From assembly GCA_019973155.2 (NCBI GenBank), contig BPQB01000016.1, forward strand, positions 248,001 to 312,000: 64,000 bases of DNA. The letters run 5' to 3'. Every line of letters begins with the position of its first letter. Within the stretch, counting starts at the first letter, position 1. Below are positions 44,389 to 55,953 of the stretch, piece by piece. Position numbers and translations under genes: made by a program. Under the pieces are notes generated by a model that was not told the DNA's origin, did not search any database, and worked only from the letters and a program-made list of their open reading frames with translations. The DNA comes from Phanerochaete sordida (lineage: Eukaryota > Basidiomycota > Agaricomycetes > Polyporales > Phanerochaetaceae).

Positions 44389-47298
44389 ATGTTTAGAGCT
44401 GGCCAGGCAAACCCGTACGACGAGATAGTCGGTGCGTCCTCCGAAATGACTTCATTTCCCGCGCGGGACTCACGCCCGTGCTGCAGCAAAGACGACCGAT
44501 GAGAACCTCACGAGCGAGAACTGGGAGATGATCCTGAACTTGTGCGACAAGGTGCAAGAAGAGGGAGAACAAGGGTCAGTCCCGCCGCGCTTCGCTTCGG
44601 GCTGTCGCTAAACGACGAGCGCACACAGCGCGCGAAATGTCATTGCGGCTATCTTGAAGCGTTTGACGCACAGAACGTCCAATGTCCAGCTGTACACACT
44701 CACGCTCGCCGAGTCACTGACGAAGAACTGCGGAATTGAGGTGCACAGAGAGATTTCCTCTCGCGCTTTTACACAGGGCCTGGAGAGGCTGATCACGGAC
44801 CGGGTACGCTTTCGCTCGCGTTGTCCACTGAGCGTGGCTTAATCATCACTGCTACAGAATACCCATGAGAGAGTGCGACGCCGGGCACTGTCCCTCATCG
44901 CAGAGTGGACCTCGGACTTTGAGAAGGATCCGACATTGGGGATCATGGAGGAGTGCTACGAGGGTTTGAAGTCCAAGGGTGCGTCCGCATCCGCGTCGTC
45001 CGTCGCACGAAGCTGACGCGTTGCACAGGCTACAAATTTGAGGCCCCAAACGAGCCCCCACCACCCGAAGTCGATGATGAAGTCCGCCGCAAGGAAGAAG
45101 AAGAGCTGCAGCGGGTTCTTGAGATGTCGATGCATGATAAGGGCGGCCGCAACCAGTGGGGCGAGTACTCCCTCGCGTCGTCAAGCGGCGCCGGAAGCTC
45201 TGCTCCTGCTCCTGCTCCGTCTGCCCCGCGCGCAGCCGCAACACCTACCCCAGCCACCAGCTCGTCGGCCGCAGCACGTCCGACGTACGGCGGCTACATC
45301 CCGGCCGCAAGCCCCGCCGTGTCCGCGGAGCCACCCAGGGTCGCGACGCCGACGCGGTCGTACAGCACAACAAGCCTCGCGAGCGCAGTGGCCGCGAGCC
45401 CCGCGCCGTCGATCCGCTCGCAGGACAGCAGCACGCAGATCGTGACACGCGTGCGCGCGCTGCACACGTTCGAGCCCACGGAGCCCGGCGAGCTCGCGTT
45501 CGAGAAGGGCGACATCATCAAGGTCGTCGACCGCGGCTACAAGGACTGGTGGCGCGGCCAGATCAAGGGCCGCACGGGCATCTTCCCTGTCAACTACGTC
45601 GTAAGTGCGCATCGCGCCTGCGCAGTTCTCGGCGCTGACGGTCCCACAGGAGCCGCTCCCCGAACCGACGGCCGCCGAGATTGCGAGGGAAGCTGAGCAG
45701 GAGGCTGCGGTCTTCGCTCAGGCGGCTAATGTCGACCGGCTGCTCACTATGCTGCGCCAGATGGACCCCGCAAAGGATAACTTGGCAGACAACGAGGAAA
45801 TTCAGGTCCGTGGAGCAGGATTGCCCGCATATACCCTGGTCTCAAATCAGTTTAGGAACTCTACCGCTCTTGCATGAGCTTGCGGCCGAAGATTGTCAAG
45901 CTCATCGATAAATATAGCCAGAAGCGAGGTTTGCCACACGTTCTCGCCTCAGGAAGTTGCACATGTTGACGGGTTGATATTAGCTGACTTGGTGACAATG
46001 AACGAGACTTTCGTGAAGGCTCGGACCGTCTTCGACCGTATGATGGAAGACAGCCTCGCAAGGCATACATCTGGCGGTGAGTATGGAGCATGTATCTACT
46101 ACATCTCTTCACTCATCAATGAAATACAGGATATGATCCTCGCGGTGGATACGGCCAGTCACCTTACCCTCGGCCTGACTCTCGTACGCAAGGATACGGA
46201 TGGAACCCGTCCATGTACGATCAGCCTGGCTACGGCGCATATCCGCCGCCTGCAGGGCCCTATCCGCCACCCGGCCCTGAGCACGGCTATCCTGGCGCGC
46301 CGCCGCCTGTGCAGCCCTACGCTGATCCTGCAGCCTACCAGCAGCCAGGGGCCTATCCGCCGCAACCGTACGGCGCGCCTGCCACACCGTCGCCTTATGG
46401 CGTTCCCGGCGGCCCGGCGCCGCAGGTTCAGCCCTACCCCGCTGGCCTTGCAGCCCAGCAGGTGCCGCCGCATGGTCCTCCTCTCTCGCCAGGCATGGAT
46501 CCTGCTCACCCGCCACAGCAGCAGCAGCTTGCCCAGCAGCAGCCTCCCGTCCAGCAGCCCCCAGTTCATCAGCCTCCGGCCCAGCAGCCTCCTGTTCATG
46601 CTCAGGTGCCTATGCAGCAACCGCCGCCGCAACAACAGCCTGCACCGATTAGCCAGCCTGCAGGTCAACCTCCCGCCGCCGCACCCCAGCCTCAGCCTCA
46701 GCAGCAGCCCCAACAGCAGCAAGCGTCGCAACCACCTGCCGGTCCGCCGTTCGTCTACGACCCGAACATGACCTACCCCGACCCGAACGTGCAGGCCTGG
46801 GCGACCTACTACGCACAGGGCGGAACAGACCCCACAGGCGCCGTCTACTTCATCTCCGTCCCGGGTGTCAAGGAGGTCTCGCCCTCCGCCGGCTCGCCTT
46901 CCTCAGAGCACCCGGGCCACTCGCCGACGTTCGCATCAACCGCACCGCTGAACCTCCACCGCGCGGGTGCCGCGCCCGCAGCCGCAGCCGCCCCAAGCTC
47001 GCCCGGCGCACAGCACCAGGCGCCGCAGACGTTCTACCAGGGCGACCCGAACGCGTCGAGCGGCAGCCTCGCGTCCGCGCCTGGCCAGCCCGGCGCGTTC
47101 GGCGCGTCGCCGTACCCTCCCGCCGGCTACGCGCCCCCCGGCGGCGCGCCGCCTGCGGGCGACAAGCCCGCCTGGACCGGCTCGTATGGGAGCCTCCCCG
47201 GGCAGTTTGCCGGCTTGAACGTCAACGGGGACTCCGGCGCGCAGCCGGGCCCTGCGCCGCAGCCCGCAGGTGCACAGGGCGTCGGCGCGCCTGCGTGA
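44389..47298 (+). CDS. HSE1: ESCRT-0 subunit Hse1 (STAM)
   Basis: With Vps27 this protein gathers ubiquitinated cargo on endosomes. Exon 1 is 44389-44431 and exon 2 is 44487-44574; about nine more follow, and the long last exon starts near 46137. The VHS domain covers about residues 5-140 (NPYDEIV, ENWEMILNLCDKV, NVQLYTLTLAESLTKNCG). A UIM follows (EEEELQRVLEMSMHD). The SH3 domain is near residue 270 (VRALHTFEPTEPGELAFEKG, DWWRGQIKGRTGIFPVNYV). A helical core domain for Vps27 binding (VDRLLTMLRQMDP, RPKIVKLIDKYSQKRADL) comes next. The C-terminal 350 residues are rich in Pro, Gln, Ala, Gly and Tyr and probably disordered. Domain order is that of yeast Hse1, but the tail is much longer. Confidence 0.95.
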
Positions 47299-47947
47299 GG
47301 CCTGTGTCCTGCCTCAGCCTTCGGCGAGCGCGGGGACGGAGAAGCTTGTGATGAGCTTGCGCTGTCGAGGCGGTAGGGCGTGGGTCCGGTTGTGGTTGAG
47401 ATTGAATACGGAGGTAGAGGCGTGCGGGTGTATGAGGGGATTCTTGGATATATCCTGGAGTGTACGTCGGTAGGCGGTTCGGACAATTGTATCGATTTGA
47501 ATTTTGTCACTCGGAATTGGACGGCAGCGGCAGATCGCAAGCAGGAAAAGCTCTCTCCAACCTCTTCATCGCGGGCGAGACCGATGTTGTAGCAAAAACC
47601 CAATCTCATCCCAGAATCATGGTCCATAATCTCAAAACTCTACAGGTTATCATCCTCTACGGGCTCATGAAACGTATCAAGGATCTCTTGCCACGGTTCT
47701 TAGTCGGGTAGTGGGGCCTTCTCGCCCGCGGTAAGCTCGTAGACAACTTCGATCAGGAGTACCATGACACACACTACACACATGGGCTGGTCGAAATCGC
47801 GCGCGAGACTTGGGTTCTGAGAATTAACACGGTCCGAGCTCATATGGCATACTTGAGCGTACAGCTATCTGCTTGAAGTTATCCTCCGCGATTTCGTCGA
47901 TGACATCGAAGCGCAAAAAGCTACTGATAGATGTCTGCCTGGACTTA
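47299..47947. other. Intergenic, between convergent genes
   Basis: About 650 bases of presumed 3' sequence of HSE1 and the first kinase gene. No coding frame supported. Confidence 0.5.
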
Positions 47948-50576
47948 TCAGTATTCTTCGACCGTCCGATTACTACTCGTGTCCCCCTTCGACTCCACGT
48001 ACACCCAGCGTTCGAGTCCAGAAAATTGATCTCCTACCTTGTCGTCGTCCCAGCCGTCGTCCCAAGTCTCATCCCCGCGACCTAATAGAATGGCGATGAG
48101 GGGCCCGTGAGAGTTAAAGTCACTCGTGACGCGAGATGTCGCAGGTGCGACGTTGCTTTCAGACTGTCGGGAAACGGGCGCAAATAAATCGTCTGAGGAA
48201 CTGAGTCCTGCGCTTGGTCCTGCGCTGATAGCGGAGGTGTCCTTCGCGGCGTGTCCGTCTGGCGCAGACGCAGTGTCCTCGTCGTCATCGTCGTCGAACC
48301 CAAGATCGGCGAAGGAGAGATCCAGTTCTTCCATCGTACCATCAGCTCCGGGGACAGGTATGGGACGCGGAAATTCTTGCAAAGGGCTGACACCATACTT
48401 GCGCTGCAGGTCCTCGAGATCGAGGTTGCGGTAATGGTTCTGTCCCAGCTGATATAGCCTCGTGAGTAGCGTGGATAGATGCTTCGGCCCGTCTTCCTTC
48501 TCGATGAGGTCAAAGCCGGGGTCGCCGCGAAGCATGTCTCGAATTTTGGTACCGCCCGCGATGGCGCCGTCATGCGTTTCGGTCTCGTACTTGAATGTGA
48601 CGTGCTGAGCAAGGTAGACTCTGTCACCAGAGAGGGAGTGCACATGAAAGCGAAGCAGGGCGATGGAGATGACGTAGACGAAAGATTCGATATCGTCCGC
48701 CAGTTCGTTAGGCTTCTTGGGGTAGCTCAGGAGGGTACCCGACATATATGGCCGCGTTCCCTTGCAATGATATGAGAACGATGCGATCGTTGTAATGCCA
48801 CTCGACACTTACCGCACGATCGTGTTGACTAGCGCCATCGAGGAGCTCCCATTTGAACTTGCAGAGATCCCAGTCATTAAGGAAGGCGGCCCCTTCGTCT
48901 AGGTCGATCAGGATGTTGCTCATGCTGACATCTCTATGCAGTATCTGAGCGTCCCTCCAGGCTTCCTTGTGACCTGATGGATGCATGGCATACGTAAGCT
49001 AGAGATCTCTGCAATGTATGACACTGCGCACCTATAACAGCTTGGGCCACGTATAATACGAGCCTCTTGCCTCCTTGAATATACGTCTCCAGCGGCCGGC
49101 CAACCTGCCACACGACCACGCGATGGTGAAATCGCTCGGCAGGACGGCGACCCGACCCCGTATAATGATTATGTGAAGCGGTCACCTGGTCCTCAACGTC
49201 GCCTCCCGCTATCGCAGTCGCGACGAACCGGACGTTCTTCTCCTTCAAAACCTTGTAGATTGCGAGCTCAGGGTGTATTCCCTTAGCACGTGCGCACCAG
49301 TAGTCTTTTAGGAACACCAGCCTTCCGCGATCCACGTCGTACGCAATGTATCCCTTACCCCCTCGTCCGGTGGGAGAGCGAGTACCGAAGCGGAACTTGC
49401 CGACGAGGTATATTTTGGTCTCCTGAGGTCGACAGCGGCCGGAGGGCTGCATGTGTGCGTCCAAAAGATTCATCCACTCGACGTCGGGGCATTTAATCTG
49501 GTGTGCGTCGTCAGGCAGAGATCACCCTAATCAAAGCACGAGATAGCGCACCGCGTATATCGGGAAATTCTCTGGGTCCGACAATGCATCTAGAGCGTAG
49601 TTCTTCTTGGTGCTCTTGGGTAAGCTCTCGACATGATTTCTAAAGAGATCAACGTGAGCCGGTAATGCTAGTGAAGCTGATGTGTCGAAGCCCTGATCGG
49701 ATTTACTCGAGGAGTGAACTCGATAAAGGAAGTTCAGAAGGGGGGCAGGGTCCTTGATGTAGTCAATTGGCTCGGTGATGATGACACCCGCACGATCCCA
49801 ACGCAGGAACCATGCCAGATGGCGCCAGATGCAGACAGTGAAGAGGAACTTGCGGTGTTGGCGCAGCTGTATCTCGGCGGCGCAACTCGCCATCTGAGCG
49901 CGAGAGTCCACGGCGCGGCGGTGGCCTGCAGGCAGCCATTTTCCGGCCTTCTGCAAGAACGGAGCGTCGATGTTCGAGTTTTTGACGTCGATGATGGTCA
50001 CGACCCATGCCCATGCCATCCGCGCAGCGCGGGCACGGAGGTCGCTTTTCCACTGCGGATGGCCAGGCATTGGGGAGAGGTCATCCTGGGAGAGCTGCCA
50101 GGCGGCACGTCCGCCGCTAGGAGTGGTATCGTACACGCAGATGGCGGGCTTCATGATGTCCACATCTTGCACATCGTCCACATCGTCCACATTGTCCACA
50201 CCGTCCACATCCGACTCGGGCCAGTCAGCGGTCGCAAGTGGAATGTATGGCAGTTCCATCAGGTCGAAGAGGGCTTTCACAACGACGATCTAAAGCCAGT
50301 ATCAGCGCAGTCTGTGCCAAACGCCGGCAGCTGACTCACAATGGAAAGATATCTTTGCTCCTCCTCCGCTGGGAAGAGGGTAGTGGAGAAGGTGCCAACC
50401 TTCGCGAGCGTCGCCGGCGACAAGTTTTGGCTACCCACGTACTTCTGCATGAATACCTCCCATTTGACGAACGAGATCATATGCTCCATCTCAACGCACG
50501 ATACGTCTACGGTGTAAGTCGTCCGTTTAAGAACGCTGGATGTACTGCCCAATTTTTCCCAACTGCGGTAGAGCTG
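47948..50576 (-). CDS. FunK1-type fungal protein kinase, copy B
   Basis: Member of the FunK1 kinase family that is greatly expanded in mushrooms. The exon beginning at 50576 reads into LKRTTYTVDVSCVEMEHM; an earlier exon with the ATG is probably missing from this model. Further on come VVKALFDLMELP, WAWVVTIIDVKN, the FRWDRAGVIITEPIDY block, then YIAYDVDRGRLVFLKDYW with the presumed ATP-site Lys, the catalytic loop LHRDVSMSNILIDL and LNDWDLCKF in place of DFG. The tail has RPYMSGTLLSYPKKPNELAD and an acidic Asp-rich region, ending at the TGA 47950-47948. Copy A lies next to it in the same orientation. Comp. to A, this copy has an in-frame Val-Asp repeat insertion. Substrate unknown. Confidence 0.85.
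50156..50214 (-). repeat. Coding minisatellite (ATCGTCCAC-like units)
   Basis: About six 9-base units related to ATCGTCCAC encode a VDDVDDVQDVD-type stretch in kinase copy B. Copy A lacks the block: its sequence passes from PESGESDMKP directly, while B has the insertion between PESD and IMKP. Confidence 0.8.
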
Positions 50577-51323
50577 CTAGCTGGTTTTCTAGGCGTTCGG
50601 TTGCGCTCCTGACGTTGAGCTAACTTTGATCCGTCGGTAGATGTAGCGTTGAATGTTGGAGGAAGGGAGGGAGGATAAAAAGAAAGAGGATAGCGATAGA
50701 TCTTGCAGAGCGCTGCGCTTCGACGAGAAGAGGAGGTGGTCCGTGGCCTGCGAGTGAGAAGTTGAGTGTGACGCGTTTGTGTCACCACTTGAACCACGAC
50801 ACCGTTCACCGCTGCTAATTACTTGTGTCGAGATCCGAAATACGATGGATCCTGGGGCTCGGCGTCGATCGCCGTACGCACAGATTATACTGCAGTGGTC
50901 GGAGTCGACTTTGACTTCAGGGAGCCGTACGTGGCGCGAGCCACGTAAACTAGTCATTTTCTGTTACTCTGTCACCCTTACAAGAGTCTGAGAAAATCAT
51001 ACATACGAGAATGTCAGTCGGTCTTGACTGCTTCAAAAGTCGAGGTTGTGGATGGAAGTGAACATGGACAGAGCGTCTACTAGTCCCAGGCCAGCCGCGC
51101 GATCTGTGGTGCTCGGGGTCCCAGACTATGATCGCGAGCGCAAGCAGCTCGACGTCGCAAGTACTGGTACAGATGTAACTGAGCGAAGCTGAACTTCAAT
51201 CTCCAAGTTTAGCGGAGCAATAGTGGAGCCCTCGGGTGAGTGGACAGTGCGCATAGGTTTTGTACTTGATTGAATTCCAATATACATGCCGGACAACCTC
51301 GAGGTACTACAGAGATGTGCTAG
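50577..51323. other. Upstream region of kinase copy B, duplicated
   Basis: About 750 bases. The part 50880-51120 is a diverged copy of 54640-54890, and an unresolved first exon of copy B probably lies at 50600-50800. Confidence 0.5.
50880..51120 (-). repeat. Duplicated upstream block, copy B
   Basis: Shares GTGGCGCGAGCCAC, ACTAGTCATTTTCTGT, CAAGAGT and AGCCGCGCGATC, in the same order and spacing, with 54640-54890 upstream of copy A. The kinase pair was therefore duplicated with its 5' flank. Confidence 0.8.
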
Positions 51324-54300
51324 CTATCTCATAGCGACAGGGCCAAACACGTCCGCCTCTGCTCCCTGCTGACCGGAATGAGGAGCACCCGAGCCTGATG
51401 CCTTACTGCCGCTCTTCGAACCCTTCGAGGTCTTCCCCTGAGTCTTCGAACTCTTCGAGCCCCTCGACTTGCTCTTCGGACGCTCGGAGTCGTCGCCGGC
51501 CTCAGAAGGGCGTTTCTCCCCTGTGCTTCCCACAGATGGCACAAGTTTGATGGTCGAGAGATGAATGAATTGATCGGCGAACTTGTCTCTCTTCCACTTG
51601 TCTGTCTTGACCGCGGCAAAGATACCCAGGATGTGATCGTGCGACGTGAAGTCTCCTTCTACTTTGGCAAGCTGTGCCCTGAGCTCTGCGTCGGCGTACC
51701 AGCATGGTGCGGGGTTCGTGTGAGGCGCAAAGACGCTTGCAGCAGGCAGATAGACTTGGGGGAGGGGAAGGGCGCCATCACCGACGTTCGGGTCCTCGAG
51801 AGGCGCATCGGAATGGCGGGTAGGGGTAGGGGAATCCGGGTCCACACGAACTGAAGAGCTAGCGCCCCTGCGAGGTGTTGCTTCGGTCGCATCGTCCGCA
51901 GAAACGCGGGACTTGCGAGGCGTTGCAAGAAGGTCCACTTGTGCAGGTCGTTCGTCGTGCGCCCGCGGCGGGTCTGTGTCCATCTCGGACTCAGAGTCGT
52001 CGTCTGCGAAAACGAGCTTGGACAGGTCCGTCGGATCCTCATAGTCCTCGATGCTCGGATCTTCATCCGGAGGTAGCACCGGCTGAGGTAGACGCCTGAC
52101 GCCGTACTTTTCCTGCAACGCTTTCAAGTCGAGCTTCGAGTAGTGAAGCTGTCCCAGCCGATACAGCTTGGCGAGCAGATAGATGAGCTCTGTCTGGTTC
52201 CATCGTGGATCGAGGTCGAAGTCGGGGTTTCCCGCGAGCATGTGCTTGATCTTGCGATACCCTCCGATGGTATAGCCACCCGCGGCCGTCTGGCAATGGT
52301 CGTATGTCTCGCCAACATGGAGAGCGAGCTGGGACCGGTGGCCTTCTGCATCTCTGTCAGACAGAGAATGTATATGGAAGCGAAGCAGGGTAAGAGAGAG
52401 GACGTAGACAAACGACTCAACGTCGTCTGCGAGCTCGTTCGGTTTCAGGGGATATTCCAGGATGGCGCCTGACATATAGGGCCAGGTTCCCTGCGCCAGA
52501 GGACAAGTATGAGCGGGGTGACATAGCGCGTGTGGAAGTATTACGTACCGATCGAGCGTGTTGGCTGGCCACAGACGCCTCGCCGAGCTCCCATGAAAAC
52601 TTGCAGAGATCCCAGTCGTTCAGGAAGGCGTTGCTGTCGTCTATGTTGATGAGAATGTTGTTCATACTGACGTCCCGATGTAAAATCTTTGCTTTTGTCC
52701 AGGCACTCTTGTGGCCTGCAAAGGTACAGCAGTTAGCCATCAGACCAGATTTCGTCAGGAAATCGCCCGACGCACCAAGGAGCGCTTGCACTATCGCTGT
52801 CACCAGCTTGCCACCATGAGTGTATGTCTTGAGGGGCCTGCCGACTTCCCATATGATGAGACGGTGGTGGAATCTCCGAGCAGGCTTGGAATCGCCGGTG
52901 AGATAGTCTTGAGTGATCGTGAGCTGTCGGGCCCCGCCTCCGCCTACGTCTCCGCCAGCGATGGCAGTCGCGACATAGCGCACGGACGAGGATTTCAAAA
53001 TCTTGTAGATCGAGAGTTCGGGGTGCACTCCGTCCGCTTCTGCGCACCAATAGTCCTTCATCCAGACGAGCCTGTGGCGGTCTACATCGTAGGCGATGAA
53101 GCCCTTGCCTCCGCGACCGGTTGGTGAGCGAGAACCGTGGCGAAGTCTGCCAATCAGATACAGCCGGGTCCGGTTTGCTTTCGCTCGCACCGAGGATATC
53201 TCGGCGGAGAGTGTGTCAATCCAGTCGACGTCGGGACAATGGACCTTGGTGGGATATCATTAGATAATGCGTTTGAAATCGTCTGAGGTACGTACTGCGT
53301 GAATGGGGTACTCATGCTGTTGTCCTAGAGCGTGAAGAGCGTACTGCTTCTTGTGGGATCCTTCCTCCAGAGCGTTCGCAAAGGCTTCGAACTGGACGAT
53401 GTGTTCCTGCGAAGCCCTTGTAACCGAGGTATCGTAACCTTGTGCAGAGTCATCCAGGAGGGCGAGGCGGTACAAGAAGTTGAGCAGGGGGGCAGGGTCC
53501 TCGATGTAGTCCACGGGCTCGGAAACGATGCAGCCCGCACGGTCCCAGCGCATGAACCACGCCAGATGACGCCAGACGAAGACTGTGAAGACGAACTTGC
53601 GATGTTGACGAGCTTGCAGCTCGGCCGCGTACTTCGCCATCTGCGCGCGGGATTTTCGGCCGTCGGGAGAATTTGCGAGGATCCATGTGCCGTCCGACTT
53701 GCGCACGAACGGCGCTTTGCTCTTGTGCGTCTTGAATTCGATAAGAGTCTTCATCCACGCCCACGCCGTGCGCCCAGTGCACGCCCTGAGGTCGTGCTCC
53801 CAGGGTTCGGTCGGGGGCTTGGAATCAGCGAAGTCTTTGTCGACGAGCGTGTAGACGTGGTGTCCTGGCTCGTTGAGACTGTAGACACATGCGTCAGGCT
53901 TCATGTCGCTTTCGCCAGATTCCGGCCGGTCTCCGGTAGCAAAAATAGTGAACTCCAACCCTAGCAGGGCATACAGAGCTTTCACCACGCCTATCTGTCA
54001 TGGGAATAAGCAGTAGTCCACGAGGGTAGCGAAGTAAGACTCACGAATGGCGCGTATACCTTGCGCTCGTTCTGCGCGTCGTAGGGAATATGTTTGAAGT
54101 CTCCTATCTGGACCAGTTGCTCCGAGGTCAGCGATGGCCCAGGTAAATGTTCGGAGAAGAATTGTTCGAGCTTCTCGAAAAAGTAGAGAAGATCCATCTC
54201 GCTGTTGAGGACCTTAGTTACAAAGGACTTGCGCTTGAAATGGTTGATGGTCCCGCTAATTTTGGGCCCGTGTGGAGTTGTCGAAGGGAGATTGATTTTC

Positions 54301-54491
54301 TGCTCGGTAGTGGGGGTGGCGTTGAGGGGCTGGTCGGATTCCGCTTCGTCAGGGTTTTGGTCGGCAGATGCAGCGGCGGACGCTGAAGATGGTAGGGAAG
54401 AAGCAGATGGGAGCACAGAGACTAGGGGCGGCTCGAGTGGAGCCCTGCCCCTCTGCCTTGCAGAGGTACGACTGTCTGCGGACGAAGACAT
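51324..54491 (-). CDS. FunK1-type fungal protein kinase, copy A
   Basis: Exon 1 is 54491-54045 (149 residues: a Ser/Ala/Pro-rich start, then HFKRKSFVTKVLNSEMDLLY), exon 2 begins at 53994 (IGVVKALYALLGLEF). Further on: WAWMKTLIEFKTHKSKAPF, MRWDRAGCIVSEPVDYIED, GSRSPTGRGGKGFIAYDVD, RLVWMKDYW with the presumed ATP-site Lys, LHRDVSMNNILINI and LNDWDLCKF. The conserved PYMSGAILEYPLKPNELADD and LLRFHIHSL motifs follow. The last 60 residues are a Lys/Ser/Gly-rich basic tail (KSKSRGSKSSKTQGKTSKG) that copy B lacks. The start at 54491 is the first in-frame ATG consistent with exon 1; 54518 is possible. The DWD instead of DFG is a FunK1 trait. Confidence 0.87.
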
Positions 54492-54639
54492 GAGTGCGAT
54501 GAGTCTGCGCCGCCACAACGTTGCTCACCGCTTGTATTTGTACCTTTTTCTGGAAGACCCTCGTGACCGCGCGAAGTCTGATGCTATTTGCCCGAAAGGG
54601 TTTTCGCCTTGTTATCAGATGAAGCGTGGACCTCGGTGG

Positions 54640-54890
54640 CAGTGGTCGTACGCCCGGAGTAGAGTCGGAGTTGACTTCGACTTCGGGACACCGTATGTGG
54701 CGCGAGCCACTTCGACTAGTCATTTTCTGTCACTTTGTTGCCTCTACAAGAGTTTGAGGATACCATACGTATGAAACCGCTAGCCAATCTTGACTACTCA
54801 AAGAGTTGAGGTCGAGGATGAAGTTGAACATGGAAAGGGCGTCTAGTACCAGGGACAGCCGCGCGATCCGTGGTGTCCGGGGTCCCCGGC
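54640..54890 (-). repeat. Duplicated upstream block, copy A
   Basis: Counterpart of 50880-51120, about 150-400 bases upstream of the kinase copy A start. Confidence 0.8.
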
Positions 54891-55953
54891 GAAAGTCGCG
54901 GGTTTGTGCCACGAGGCCTGACCGGGACCACGATACATCCCCGCCTTGTTCTCTTCGAGCAACAATTGAAAGATAGCGACTATGTTAGGCTGGAACATAG
55001 AACATGTCAGCACCGTACCACCGACCGCTGTATTTCCTCGCGAAAGCCATCTGCAGGCCGGATGACTCGGACTCGGACCCGTCCCGTCGCAGTCGACAGT
55101 CAATGAGCTGAACGTTCGTTATAGTCTACTATTTCGGTGAAGCTTGGTTTACAAATAAACTTACCGTAAGGCGGTGCGCCATTAGACTGCAATTGCCAGG
55201 GGACTGTCGGCGCATGATGCGAGGTATTCCACCGCCGCCGCTGATGCGATGGAGCCAGAGCAGTGAATGGCGAGAAGAACCGTCGAGATCTTGCCACCAA
55301 AAAATTCGTTCACTCACACCCAGCGCTGAGGATATATTTCCTGTGGCAAAATCTAAGCAACTCGATGTGAACAAAATATTATCACGCACGAGTTGTATTG
55401 CGTAGTACTTACAACTTCTAGCGAGTCGCCGCATTGCGTCTTTGGTCGCAACGAGCCGCCATTTTATCTGAACTGCCCATCTGCCTGCTCGATCTTGTCG
55501 CTGAGGCGGCAGGTCCAAAGCACGGACGGCAAGTTCTCCGCATCGCCCGCCACGCGCGGGCGGCGCGTGTCACGATATCGTCACAACAGTCACCCAACGT
55601 CACATCACGCAGCTTACTCTCCCGCGTCCACCGCCCGCTCGCCGTCTCCTTCGACGGCGCCATGTCTCTGTCATCGTTCCACGACACCTCGGCGACGTGT
55701 CTCACAACAGCCTCGGCCCCCCTGGGAGCTCTCCTGACCCCGACAGCGCCCTTGGTGTACATTGCACATGCTTAGCTGAGAATCTCTGTAAGCTTCCGCC
55801 GCCCAGGTCGCATGATCGACGCCTCCCCTCTGCTTTTGTTCGTCACGGACTCGGGTCCACCGATGTCCACAGACGGCTCCTGGCGCGATATAATGCACAT
55901 TCCGCCACGGCTCTTACAACCATACTCTTTTACTCAAAACCACTGCACTCACC
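54891..55953. other. Intergenic, promoter of the flavoprotein gene
   Basis: About 1.06 kb without a supported gene. Confidence 0.5.
55889..55893 (+). promoter_or_regulatory. TATA box of the flavoprotein gene
   Basis: TATAA in GATATAATG, 65 bases before the start codon, the same spacing as for other TATA boxes of this window. Confidence 0.5.
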
